Made by a program: the position numbers and the translations under genes
Shown: positions 22,650 through 33,496 of the stretch, one piece after another
Numbering within the stretch: the stretch's first letter is position 1
How the letters are laid out: each line of letters begins with the position of its first letter
Origin: Epiperipatus broadwayi
Lineage: Eukaryota; Onychophora; Udeonychophora; Euonychophora; Peripatidae
Assembly (NCBI GenBank): GCA_028023455.1
Contig: JAQFVV010000150.1
Coordinates: 2,611,550-2,675,549, forward strand
Length of the DNA: 64,000 nt
Direction: 5' to 3'
Notes under the pieces: generated by a model
The model's input: only the letters and a program-made list of their open reading frames with translations
What the model was told of the DNA's origin: nothing
Database searches by the model: none

Positions 22650-22822
22650 AGAGGATTTGAACACGGACTTTCAAGCTCTCTTTAACTATCCACTCTATTT
22701 CATACAACTGATACGCATAACCACACACATGTGAAAAATTGGAGATTATTTATATTTTTCATGTATGGTTATGTGTGTTGGCTGTATGAGATGGAGGAGA
22801 GCTTGAAAATGTGTCTAAACCA
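22650..22822. repeat. inverted-repeat family B, copy B1
   Basis: Starts AGAGGATTTGAACACGGAC and ends with a diverged complement (GTGTCTAAAC). The inner parts ACGCATAACCACACACATG and CATGTATGGTTATGTGTGT pair. The region that holds the hammerhead-like core in B6 is deleted here. Confidence 0.7.
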
Positions 22823-23103
22823 CAAACAAATAAAATAACTTTCAATAATAATAAATAATAGAAAGAAAACAAATAAAAGGGCAAAAAATTAATAAGGGGG
22901 GGGGGAAATAAAAATTTTCTAATTAAAAAAAATGGTTTGATAAAATAGACAGTTGAAGTTGGCATGTACTTTTTCCAATGTCAATACTCATGAGTTCGAA
23001 GAGTTGGAAAGTGATAGTTAAAAATATAAAATATGTATAAAATTTTGAGCATGAATGGAGAAAGCTGAAGCTAAAAAATAGAGGATCATACATGTAAAAA
23101 TAA

Positions 23104-23389
23104 ATTAAACTGAGGGACTGCAAAACTCACAAGTGCTTATGACTATCAACAGCCAATCAGATTGTAAGCACTGAGACAGAAAATTTGACTCAATGAGTTG
23201 AGTGTGAAGATATTTAAGATTCATGCTTTCAGATCTAAGTACTTTAGACTGGCTTGGATATATAAAAAGACAAGTAAAGAAGAAGGTGGAACCACCCTTT
23301 TCTTGTCAAATTTTCTGTCTCAGTGTTTACAATCTGATTGGCTGTTGATAGTTATAAGCGTTTGAGAGTTTGCAGTCTCTCCGTTTAAT
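23104..23389. repeat. inverted repeat H, about 83-base arms
   Basis: The left arm starts TTAAACTGAGGGACTGCAAA and the right arm ends with its complement (TTTGCAGTCTCTCCGTTTAA). The conserved CAACAGCCAATCAGATTGTA and GACAGAAAATTTGAC are mirrored on the right. The internal spacer is about 110 bases. No coding capacity was recognised. Confidence 0.85.
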
Positions 23390-23810
23390 TTTAATACCGT
23401 CTGCACTTTATAAAATAAATATCATTTACATAAAAATAATAAAATATATATTTGTTCTGTAATTACTATTTTTATTAAAGATTATTTTATATATAAAAAA
23501 AATCAATGTTAAAAAAAAATGAAACTTTATAATCTGATAAGAATGGCTTAAAATCCTTTGTAAGTTTACAAAATGTTATTGTAATCAAAAAATGCTTACT
23601 TAAACTTCAGTATTTGTAAAATGGAATTTAGATTATATATATTGATACCATTTAGCCCAGATAATGATGATGAGTAAATCAGATAATATAATAATAGAAT
23701 GAATTTTTTTTAAAAAAATTGGTAAATATATAAATATATGTATATTTTTAAAAATAAAATAGCTAATTTATTTCCAATTATGTATTAATTTATATAAATA
23801 TAGTGTATAA
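23390..23810. other. unassigned AT-rich sequence
   Basis: No feature was recognised. Confidence 0.4.
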
Positions 23811-24195
23811 AAGATCTGCCCATCCCTCACATATGTATGTATAAATGGATTATTCTCCTGTACATGAGGGGTCAGAATGACTAATATGTTAACATGGTTA
23901 GGATGACAACCTTGGTACTAACAAGGGCTTTGAATGTTCCATCATCAGATTTTCAATAAAATGGAAGGCTGAAGAGTTGTGAGTTGGAATAGTTTGAAGC
24001 CTGTCCATTAAAGTATGAATATTGGCTATCTTAATATAAAACTGAGCACTGATTACATATATGTGTGAGAATACATATATTGGTGATTATTTATCTTTTC
24101 AACATGTGTGTGATCAGGTGGGTCAGCAATATGAGATGGAACTGAGAGTAGTGGGTAATGTGAAAGTCTGAGTTCAAATCCTGTTTATATTCCAA
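23811..24195 (-). repeat. family B, long one-sided copy B2
   Basis: Read on the minus strand it starts with the family B terminus (ATTTGAACTCAGACTTTCAC), then GATAAATAATCACCAATAT, and continues into a longer internal region (CCATTCTGACCCCTCATG is recognisable as its equivalent). The same extended sequence recurs in opposite orientation at 26768-27190. The terminus faces the tRNA-like array. The opposite terminus is missing. Confidence 0.75.
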
Positions 24196-24248
24196 TTATA
24201 ACATAAATGTTGTTAAGCATAGGAAAATAATTACTGTTTAACAACTAG

Positions 24249-26270
24249 CATGATTTGGCACAGTTAATAAAGTGTCTGACTTGAGACTGGGAGGTTTCAG
24301 ATTCCATTATGATGCTTGCTGGTCCAGCAGTCAAACTTCTTATGAATTCCTGAGCAATAATACCATATGCCTTTCTTTTACCTAATTGGTTTGGTATAAT
24401 TAGTAGATCATCTGACATGGGATCAGGAGATCCCAAGATTGATTCTGGTGCTCTTAGGTCTACTGCTAAAGTTTCTTATGAACTCCTGAGAAATAATGTC
24501 ATATGTTTTTCTTTTACCTGCTTGGTTTGGTGTAGTTTGTAGAGCATCTGGCTTGGGATCAGGAGGCCCCAGGATTGATTCTGGTGCTCAAACTTCTTAT
24601 GAACTCCTGATCAATAATGCCATATGTCTTTTTTTATCTGCTCAGTTCAGTGCAGTTGATAGAGTGTTCGACTTGGGATCAGGAGGATCCCAAGATTGAT
24701 TCTGGTGCTCATAGGTCTACTGCTAAAATTTTTTATGAACTCCTGAGGAATAATGCCATATGCTTTTCTTTTACCTGCTTGGTTTGGTGTAGTTTGTAGA
24801 GCACTGGCTTGGGATCAGGAGGTCCCAGGATTTATTCTGGTGTTCACTGGTCTGGTACTCAAACTTTTTATGAACTCCCTGAGATATAATGTCCTATTCT
24901 TTTCTGTTATTTAATTGATAGAGCATCCAACTTGGGAGCAGGAGGTCCCAAGATAAATTCTGAGGCTTATAGGTCTGGCAATTAAACTTCTTAATGACTT
25001 TTTTTACCTGCTTGGTTTGGTGCAATTAGTAAACCATCTGACTTGGGATCAGGAGATCTGGGATTGATTCTGGTGCTCACAGGTCTGGTACTTGAACTTC
25101 TTAAGAACTCCTAGGCAATAATCCATATGCCTTTCTTTTACCTAATTGGTTTGGTGCAGTTGGTGGAGCATCTGACTGGGGATCAGGAGATCCCAAGGTT
25201 GATTCTGGTGCTTGCAGGTCCTTTTTATGAACTCTGAGCAGTAATGCCATATGTCTTTCTTTTACTTGCTTGGTTTAGTGTAGTTTGTAGAGCATCTGAC
25301 TTGGGATCAGATGGTCCCAGGATTTATTCTGGTGCTCACTGGTCTGGTGCTCAAACATCTTATGAACTCCTGAGCAATAATGTCATATGCTTTTCTTTTA
25401 CCTACTTGATAGAGCATCTAATTTGGAAGCAGGAGGTCTCAGGATAAATTCTGGGGCTTATAGATCTGGCACTTAAACTTCTTAATGACTTTTTTATCTG
25501 CTTGGTTTGGTGCAATTGGTAAACCATCTGATTTGGGATCAGGAGATACCAAGATTGATTCTGGTACTGCTTGAATTTTTTATGAATGCCTGAGAAATAA
25601 TGTCATGTGACTTTATTTTACCTGCTTGTTTTGATGCAGTTACTAGACCATCTGACTTGGGATCAGGAGATCTGGGATTGATTCTGGTGCTCACAGGTCT
25701 GGTGTTTGAACTTCTTAAGAACCCCTAGGCAATAATTCCATATGCCTTTCTTTTACCTAATTGGTTTGGTGAAGTTGGTGGAGCATCTGACTTGGGATCA
25801 GTAGATCCCAAGGTTGATTCTGTTGCTTGCAAGTCTGGCATTCGACTTTTTTATGAACTCTGAGAAATAATGCCATATGCCTTTCTTTTATCTGCTTGGT
25901 TTGGTGCAGTTTGTAGAGCATCTGACTTGAAATCAAAAGTTCCCCACATCGATTCTGGTAGTCACAGGTCTGCTGCTCGAACTTCTTAGGAACTCCTGAG
26001 CAATAATGTCTTATTCTTTTCTTTTACCTGCTTGCTTTGGTGCATTTGGTAGACCATCTGACTTGGGACCTGGAGATTCCAGGATTAATTCTCGTGCTCA
26101 AACTTCTTGAGCAATAATGCCATATATCTTTCTTTTAACTTCTTGGTTTTGCAGTTGGTAGATATTCGACTGGAATCAGGAGGTCCCAGGATCAATTCTG
26201 GCACTCAAATTTCTTATGAGCTTCCAAGAAATAATGCCATATGTCTTTTTGTTTTGTCTTGTTTATTTTT
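24249..26270 (+). repeat. tandem array of about 16 tRNA-Pro-like units
   Basis: About 16 units averaging near 126 bases. The unit core is tRNA-like: a D-arm/A-box segment (TGCAGTTGGTAGAGC), a 4-bp anticodon stem CTGA/TCAG around the 7-base loop CTTGGGA (TGG at the anticodon position, as in tRNA-Pro), an AGGTCC-like variable region, and a T-arm CCAGG-ATTGATT-TCTGG with a degenerate B box. No convincing acceptor stem was found, so these are tRNA-derived rather than functional genes. A spacer of about 58 bases follows (AACTTCTTATGAACTCCTGA and CCATATGCCTTTCTTTTACC). Units 5-8 recur as units 9, 10, 12 and 13: equivalent sites are 491 bases apart for units 6 and 10, and 614-615 apart for units 7/12 and 8/13, which matches one extra unit. 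Confidence 0.9.
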
Positions 26271-26767
26271 ATTTGTTTGTGTCTTTAGTTCCAGGATTAA
26301 TTACCTCTGATTTATATTAAATTGGTTAATCTCCTTTGTTTTTGATATTTAATATGTCTTTTTTCTAAATCAATATTCTGTAAACTCATTTTTGTAGTTA
26401 AAAAAATCGGAAATTAAATTTTGGTCCCATAATGCAACTGTTTACAATCTTAATGACAACAATAACAAAAATAAAAATGCAATAAAAACAAATAATATCA
26501 AATGGAAAGTATATACTAAAGATATTGCTTTATGGGCAAACTCCATCAGAAGTGTTTTTCATTGAGTTTTGCTTTCACAAAAACAAAAACCTCAACATTT
26601 TGGAAATATTAAAAATTCAAGTCAAACTTTTAATTGTAATGGTAAAATTATTACAAGGAAATTAAACAAATCTCATTTCTATTTAGATAGAGTTAATGGT
26701 ACCACAGATAAAAGAGAGTAGTTAATATTTTCAGAAACCATAAAATCTATGTATTGATTTATTTAAA

Positions 26768-27190
26768 TATAGGGGATTTGAACTCAGACATTCAAGAAAC
26801 TTTCAACTATCCAGACATTTTCATATCACTGATACACATGACCACACACATATAGAAAAAATAAATAATCACCAATATGTGTATGCAGAATTAGCACTCA
26901 TCAGTTGGTCCAGAGTATCATCTCCCATATATATATATATATATATAAAATCAGTGCTCAGTTCTATATTAAGATAGCAGATTTTTATACTTTAATGGGA
27001 AGACTTCAATCTACTCCAACTCCAACTCTTCAGCCATCCATACCATTGAAAGTCTGATGATAGAATGCCAAATTCTATGCTGATGCCAATATTGTTGCTA
27101 TGCCTATGTTGACCTCAAGTCACTTTGACCCCTCATGTATAGGACAGTGTTTATTTAAATACATAGGAGAAAGATGGGCAGAATGGAGGC
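26768..27190 (+). repeat. family B, long one-sided copy B3
   Basis: Starts AGGGGATTTGAACTCAGAC and extends through ATAAATAATCACCAATATG to GACCCCTCATGTATAGGAC, the same extended form as B2 but inverted. It interrupts hAT copy 2 between its KSMY and CKLFS segments. On the minus strand CTGATGA lies at 26898-26904 followed by GTGCT, but the second stem strand and GAAA are degraded. A (TA)n run lies at 26931-26947. Confidence 0.75.
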
Positions 27191-28095
27191 TTAGTGTGTA
27201 AGATTTGAAATTCAGGCATTCTTATACCTGGAACCTAATTGTATTATTTGCAAATTGTTTTCAATTAAATTGAAAATTTTATTATTTACAAAATGTAATG
27301 ATTGGAAACATATTATTGATAATTTTAAATGGCATGAGGAATCTAAAGAACATAAGAAAAATATGAATATGGATGTAAAGTAGTTGAAAAGTGTAGGAAG
27401 AATTGATTTAGAGTTGGTAAAAGCTTATAAAACACAACATTTTTATTAGTGTGAGATCCTAAAAAGAGTTGTTGGGTCATGTAATTGTTAGGTAAAATTA
27501 GGGTTGGGATTTCAAGAGCATGATAATAGTATAGGAAATTTTATGAGTTGCTCAAAATATTTACCTAATTTTGATATATTTTTGTAAACCCACTTAGAAA
27601 CTTATGGTAAATGCAGTGATGGAAATGTGAATTATCTTTCTAATATTAAATGTGATGAATTCATACATTTACTGGCCACTGACATAAAAAAATACAATTA
27701 TTAAGGAAATCAAATAGCTAAATATAATTCACTTATTGTTGATCCTATTCCTGATATAAGTCACACAGATCAATTATCGTTTATTATATAAATATTTTAA
27801 AAAAGTAAAATCCAGGTATGATACTAGTTACTTAAAAAATATATAAATTCAAAATTAATGAAATATAGTTTATATATCCAAAACTGTCAGTACAATCTTA
27901 AAACAATGCAGTCAACATGCCCAGGATATACAATGAGTTACAAGAGAAGACTAAGAACCATAGTAGAGCTGCATTTTATCTCCCATGTGCATCTCACAGC
28001 CTATATTTAATAGGAAATTCTGTTGCAGAAACTTGTCCAAAAGCACTCCATTTCTTCAATTTTATTCAAAATTTATTTAATATCTAACATACAGG

Positions 28096-28097
<2 letters not shown>

Positions 28098-28155
<58 letters not shown>
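28098..28155. repeat. (TA)n(CA)n microsatellite
   Basis: A perfect TA run is followed by a short CA run. It abuts family B copy B4, and both lie within hAT copy 2. Confidence 0.95.
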
Positions 28156-28156
<1 letters not shown>

Positions 28157-28177
28157 TGTACAAACAATGTAATATAT

Positions 28178-28316
28178 AGAGTATTTTGAGCTTAGACTTG
28201 CACATGACCCTCAATTCTCCACACTACTTGACTACATATATGTCTAAAAGATAAATAATCACCAATATATATATTTCGTGCTAAACCAGCACTCGTCAAT
28301 CAGTTCAGATTGTATT
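28178..28316. repeat. family B, half copy B4
   Basis: Contains TTGAGCTTAGACTTGCAC, GATAAATAATCACCAATAT and TTTCGTGCTAAACCAGCAC, matching the left half of family B. It lies inside hAT copy 2 next to the TA/CA tract. It carries a well-preserved hammerhead-like core on the minus strand. Confidence 0.75.
28274..28299 (-). ncRNA. hammerhead-like ribozyme core (family B, B4)
   Basis: On the minus strand, TTGACGA (28293-28299) is followed by the stem strand GTGCT (28288-28292), loop GGTTT, the strand AGCAC (28278-28282) and GAAA (28274-28277). The stem and GAAA are identical to copy B6. The 5' part needed for stems I and III is not conserved here, so self-cleavage is not implied. Confidence 0.45.
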
Positions 28317-29053
28317 TTTCTTTTCTTTTACAAAGAGAAGATATTTTAATGAAAGCAACTATAAAAAGAAAAGTAACATTTAAAAAAATGTGTTCTTCAA
28401 GGTAGTCCTCAAGAGCATATGGGATTTTGGCTGCTAAGATGAATCTTTTGACTATAAAAGAGTATTTATTATATTTTTTGAAGATGATAATAAAAAACTT
28501 GTAACAATTACAAGCAAAAAAAAATCTATAAAAAGGCTTTGAAGTTCTTGCAACAACACTTTACACTTTATATGGAATGCAATTCTGCAAAGATTGAATG
28601 CAATTAGTAAAAGTCTTCAAAATAAAAATTCTGATTTACACAATGTTGTAAATCATTAAAATCGTTATCTTTGTACATATCAGAAGATTTCCGAAACAAC
28701 AATGAAATTTTTTGATACTGTTGAGTCAGAATGTTTTGCATTAACAGACAATAAAAAGTATGAATCAGATGAAGGAAGAAAAGACAAAAGAAAATTATAT
28801 TTTGACGAGAAAAGGGATGGAGATGAAGATGTGCAATTGGCAGGCAAACAATGATTTATAGTGAATTGTTTGTATCTTATCTGCAAACAGTTGGTATCAG
28901 ACACACCAAGACATGTTAAGGCTCATTAAAATATTTTAAATTATTTTGTCATATTAATAAATATCAACTTAAGATAGATTTTGTCAAATGAGTACAAAAA
29001 ATGTATTTTAAATTTAATAAATATGTATTTAAACGACATCAACGACTTTAGTA

Positions 29054-29150
29054 TTTTTCTCATGTGTCAAAGCATCGGCCAGAAAGCGAACCCGCAAAAC
29101 CGGTACAACTACTTGTAAGGCCACTGTGCTGGCCACTCGACCACCATAAC
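29054..29150 (-). mobile_element. tRNA-derived SINE copy 7
   Basis: Minus-strand copy with CATGTGTCAAAGCATCGGCC at its left and CTCGACCACCATAA at its right. CTTTAGTATTTTTC and CTTTGTACATTTTTC may be a diverged target-site duplication. It interrupts the C-terminal part of hAT copy 2. Confidence 0.75.
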
Positions 29151-29734
29151 TTACCTACTTTGTACATTTTTCAAAAAATGAAAATTTAAATTCTTTTTTA
29201 TTAATATATAAAGTAATTCAAAAATAGCTAGTTTCTACATTTCCAATGAGGATGTAATTTTAAATATGTATTTAACCACATTTGTTTCTAACGACCAGCA
29301 TGGTTTATTTTCAATATGCTTAAAAAAATTTTAATTGACATTAGAAATCCTTTATGCCAAAAAAAAAATTCACAATTTGTCAATAATATGCACTGAAAAT
29401 AACATTACTACTGGGGTTGATTATAATGAGCTGATTGATTCTTTTGCAGCTCAAGAAACACGAAAAATGAACATATATGTTCTTAAAATGTTCATTCCAA
29501 TTACGACTTTTATTAGGTAATTTGTTATGCTCAGTTAAGAATTGTTTTTATTTTTTTATAGAACATTTGTTTTGTTATATTAAATATATATGATTCTAAT
29601 TCTTGTTTAGTTAATCTAATTCATTATTTAATGCAGTAAAAGTACTTAAATACTAACTGAGTTCATTTATGATTTTTGTTCTGTGGATTATACATAATTT
29701 ATATATAAAACTTCTTTATAAATGTCATACATTA

Positions 29735-29789
29735 AAGAGGATTTGAACATAGACTTTCAAACTTGAAAGTCTGTGTTCAAATCCCTTTT
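29735..29789. repeat. family B, minimal palindrome B5
   Basis: The 26-base terminus AAGAGGATTTGAACATAGAC plus TTTCAA is followed, after two bases, by its near-complement ending GTGTTCAAATCCCTTT. Only the two element termini are present, head to head. Confidence 0.8.
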
Positions 29790-30792
29790 ATTAATCTTAA
29801 AGTTTGGTATTTACAATATACTAGTATTGATTTATTAAATGGCATACATGTAATTTTGTTTTCCTTTTACTAAAATTATATCTACAAGTATTATTATTTA
29901 GCTTTTTTGCGTGGTTAAGAATATACCGGAGTGAATCCCCTCCCCCCATTCTAGACTGTACATGGAACCCCCAGATTCAAATTGACCCGGGGCCTATGAT
30001 AGCATAGCGCACCTCTGGATGAAGTCTTTCCCTTGTAATGGGCTATTTAAAAGCTATTTAACATCTACCACGTCTGTGCTATATTTATTGATTTCATCAT
30101 TACAGTATATGTAATAAATTTAAGCTAATATCAATACGGCGTAAATTAATTTATATATGCTGTTTAAAATAGTCTGCTTTTTATCTTTTTCAAATAATCT
30201 TTATCAATATAACGTTTGTCATATTAATTACCCATGATTAATTTGATATGCGTTAAAATTGACATTTGCTAAGTTTAAATTAGCCATAATCAGATTTTAA
30301 GGAAATTATTCCACTAATGCAAATATTACCTTAAATTTATAATATATAGTCAATTATGGCGCAGATTTAAAGGAAAGCTTTTAAAACTTTCTATTGTGTG
30401 CTTTTTCTTTACGATTATAATAAACGTCCTAGCCACATTAACAATAGTTTAATGAATACGGTTATTTTTCAATTACTTGATTGAAATTATCATCGGAAAT
30501 AAACTGTGAAAATAATATAAAAAAAAACAATGAGAAAATATTCAGAATCATTATATATTTGAGCAAATGCCAAGACTTTTATATAACGCAAAATTCTATA
30601 TTAAAGTTGGTAAATTGATTTTAAACAAAACGTGGAAGTTATAAATGTGAATGTTTTTATATTGAAAAATTGCATTGTGCATTCATGAATATGTCTATGA
30701 ATATATTTATGAGTATTTGTACATTTTACTTGAGCATGCATCTATCTTGCATATATGAGTGTGAATTTTCATACATTAGTGTGCGTATATAT
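29790..30792. other. unassigned AT-rich sequence
   Basis: A less AT-rich stretch near 29930-30020 (GAATCCCCTCCCCCCATTC) shows no recognisable coding or element signature. Nothing else was recognised. Confidence 0.35.
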
Positions 30793-30985
30793 ATATTAAA
30801 CATTAAATCACCCCACATGGTTAAGAAATCCAGTACCGCCCTCTGTGAACTAATATATAAATAAATATATTAGAGTTCGTATTTCAAAATAGCCAGATCA
30901 AAATGATACGTAATGTATTTATATATTAGTTACAGAGGGCGGTACTGGATTTCTTAACCATGTGGGGTGATTTAATGTTTAATAT
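30793..30985. repeat. near-perfect palindrome I, about 70-base arms
   Basis: The left arm ATATTAAACATTAAATCACC continues through CCACATGGTTAAGAAATCC and AGTACCGCCCTCTGTGAACTA. It is mirrored almost exactly on the right (30914-30985) across a spacer of about 50 bases. The main difference seen is GTGAAC versus GTAAC at one place. Confidence 0.9.
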
Positions 30986-31914
30986 TTGTATATTTATTTC
31001 AGTATAGCGTTATGTACTGGGGTTATTTTATATATATATGTAAATGTTACAATCTAATATATGGGTAGGTGTGTTGATACCTATATTGTGTGTATGGATG
31101 TTAATTAATATTCAAGACATATAATACCATTTCAAAATGGCAACTCTTAATTGGTGGTCCATTTGATACTGCATACATTTGCACCAATTAAACATACTTA
31201 TTTGCGTCCTCAACATATATATATATCCTTTAAATATATGCACAAAAATATAAATAGACATCCTCTGTCAAATGATGCTGTAATTCTTTTGTTTCAAAAT
31301 ATCACCAGAAAAAGTAATACCAGAAGCAGATATATTATTAGTCCTTTTTTCTTGCTTAGTCAGATCATATAGAATTATTAACGATTAAAATCTCAATTAT
31401 ATTCGAGCTCCTATTTTCATCACTGTATTTATTAATATAGTTTTTATCAATGACTAATTTGAAGAAGGAATTAACTGCAATTACAATAACAGTCTTTAGT
31501 CCCCCCAGTTTTAAATTCAGTTTTATTATTATATATGTTTATTTATTTTACACAGATGTATGCAAAATTTTATCTAGATGTCGCTATAAAGTGGTATTTA
31601 TTTACATTTATTTGCATATATTTAATGTGTATATATTTTCATTTATATTCAAAGTAAATATTCACATCTGTTTATGTAAGTTGTATTTATTAATATGATT
31701 TTTTTTATGAATAACTAATTTGACAGAAAAAGTTCTCTCTCTTTGAATTGAGTTTTATCATTAGAATGAGTGTAGTTGGTTTTATACAAATGTATGCAAA
31801 ATTTACATACATGTGATTATAAAATAGGGACTATTTATTTGCATATATTTGGTGTGTAAGTAGATATGTTAATATATGTTAATGTAAACATATGCATCAT
31901 TAATAGGAGTTATC
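30986..31914. other. unassigned AT-rich sequence
   Basis: No feature was recognised. Short TA runs are present. Confidence 0.4.
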
Positions 31915-32905
31915 ATTTTGAAATAGATTTATGGATTGTGAAATGGCATTTAATTCTAAAAGTATTTGAGAGAAATTAAAATTTAGGAATATCAATACTG
32001 GAGGTCCAGATTATTGTCAAATTTTGATAAATATTTATCAAAATATGCCAGCAGTGATTACCTTACATAATGGTAATACATTATCACCGATAATACCATC
32101 TGTTGGAGTGATTTCATACTGCCTGATTTTAATATAGTTCTATGAAAGTATTTTATAATAAAATATAAAGAAATACATAAAATAGAAATTATCTTAGTAA
32201 TCTAAATTCACAGATAATACCGTTTATTAAACAAATAATATTGTGAAGTTTCTGGCAAATTGTTATCAAAAGAAAGTAAGAAAATAGGATTAAGAATAAT
32301 TTGTAAAAAGATTAAGATAAGTCTGATATTTCAAAAAAGTTTGCGTGGTAAAAATAAATTTCAATACTACTAATATCTAGGCCATACCATTAATACATAC
32401 AAAAATAGTGAATGAATTTAATCATTGAAGTAAAAAAGTATGGAGTTCTTTTGATAGAAGTAATTTCATTAATATAAAAAGAAAATATGCCTTTGTGCTT
32501 ACAAGATTTTAGTAAATTTGACTTAATAATATAGATATTTGAGAAAACAACATAGAAATTTATATACAGGTGTATGTTAGGTTTAACAAAAAGCGGTTGG
32601 AAAGTAAAATACATGAAGAGAGAAGAAATAGATATCATTAACATTATTGACAAAATTAAAAAGCTGAAATGGAACTGATTGGAAGTATTTTAGAAGAGAT
32701 GATAATAGTTTAATAATTGATATCTTAATTTAAATTCCAAGAGATTATAAATAATATTGAAAGAGGCTTCATATAAGATGAGTGAAGGAGATAAAAACTT
32801 TGATGGTGTAATATTAAAAAGGAATGCTATGGATACAAAAATTGGATTAAACTTAGAGCCAACTTCAATTTCAATGAACTGATAATGTTTGAAAATTATA
32901 TATAT
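31915..32905 (+). mobile_element. RTE-type LINE, copy C, decayed 3' half
   Basis: The RT region begins MDCEMAFNSKSI (equivalent of DYEKAFDS), followed by TGGPDYCQILINIYQNMPAV and a GNTLSPIIP segment. YLGHTINTYKNSE lies near 32.37 kb. The C-terminal tail KLKWN and an IPRDYK-like stretch lie near 32.66-32.75 kb. There are many stops and no endonuclease, so it is probably a 5'-truncated insertion. The minus-strand ORFs here are antisense shadows. Confidence 0.65.
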
Positions 32906-33247
32906 ATATATATGTGTGTGTGTGCACAGAGAGAGCGTATTCATGTATGAATGTAGGCAAATATATATGGTTGTGTGATGTGTTTTTATGTGACCAGATA
33001 ATTTTTTGAAATCAATATACGTATTTAAATGATTATATAAATAATAATGTTTGGTTTATGCATATGTGCATGTAATACAGTACACAATAATTATACATAT
33101 TTTAAAACATTTATGATTTTAATGTTTTATACTTTGCTTTGGTATTTATTTATTGATATTGACATTTTATATGTTCACTATTAAAAAAATTTATAATTAG
33201 TTTTTAATTTTATTATTATTATTACATTTTAAACTAATTTTTTAATA
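32906..33247. other. unassigned AT-rich sequence
   Basis: Contains short TA/TG runs at 32898-32924. No element was recognised. Confidence 0.4.
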
Positions 33248-33496
33248 TATAGGGGGTTTGAATTCAGACTTTCATACAACCCTCAAGATTGGATATCGTA
33301 ATATAAGCTGACCATTGATTGTATATATGTGTGGAGAAGATAATCTGGACCAATTGATGAGTGCTGGTTTAGCACGAAATACATTACTGGTGATTATTTA
33401 TTTTTTCGACATGTGTGTGATCAAGTGTGTCAGCAATATAAGATAGCGTGGATAGTTGAGGGTCGTTTGAAAGTCTAAGTTCAAACCCCTATATAC
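33248..33496 (+). repeat. family B, complete short copy B6
   Basis: Both termini are present: ATAGGGGGTTTGAATTCAGAC at the left and GTTCAAACCCCTATA at the right. Subterminal regions are mirrored (CAACCCTCAAGATTGG and ATAGTTGAGGGTCG), with an internal region containing a hammerhead-like motif. It serves as the reference copy of family B. Confidence 0.8.
33320..33384 (+). ncRNA. candidate hammerhead ribozyme (family B, B6)
   Basis: The core is TTGATGA (33354-33360; CTGATGA in copy B3). A perfect 5-bp stem II follows, GTGCT (33361-33365) with AGCAC (33371-33375) around GGTTT, then GAAA (33376-33379). A 5-bp stem III can form between TGTAT (33320-33324) and ATACA (33379-33383), which would put cleavage after A33325. 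Stem I (33326-33353) is weak: TGG/CCA and AGA/TCT only. Hammerheads are self-cleaving RNAs known from Penelope-like elements and retrozymes. Activity is not shown by the sequence. Confidence 0.45.

Larger units (their letters stand above)
26430..29510 (+). pseudogene. decayed hAT transposase (ZMYM1/DUF4371-like), copy 2
   Basis: This copy can be followed almost end to end. DIALWANSIRSVFH and a KSHFYLDRVNGTTDKRE segment lie near 26.52-26.73 kb. CIICKLFS and NDWKHIIDNFKWHEESKEH (TTF-type finger region) lie near 27.25-27.35 kb. GNVNYLSNIKCDEFIHLL and DPIPDISHTDQLSFII lie near 27.62-27.79 kb. AAFYLPCASHSLYLIGNSVA lies near 27.99 kb. KRKLYFDEKRDGDEDVQLAG lies near 28.79-28.85 kb. The C-terminal dimerisation region is in the ORF 29335-29520 (NNITTGVDYNELIDSFAAQE). 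The hAT family performs cut-and-paste transposition. Stops, frameshifts and nested insertions (B3, (TA)n with B4, a SINE) show it is dead. Confidence 0.8.

Noticed and set aside
24249-26270. Cluster of functional tRNA-Pro genes
   Set aside because: The B box is degenerate, no acceptor stem was found, and units are diverged from each other. tRNA-derived satellite fits better.
24249-26270. CRISPR array
   Set aside because: Units are about 126 bases with diverged repeats and no unique spacers, and the surrounding sequence is eukaryotic.
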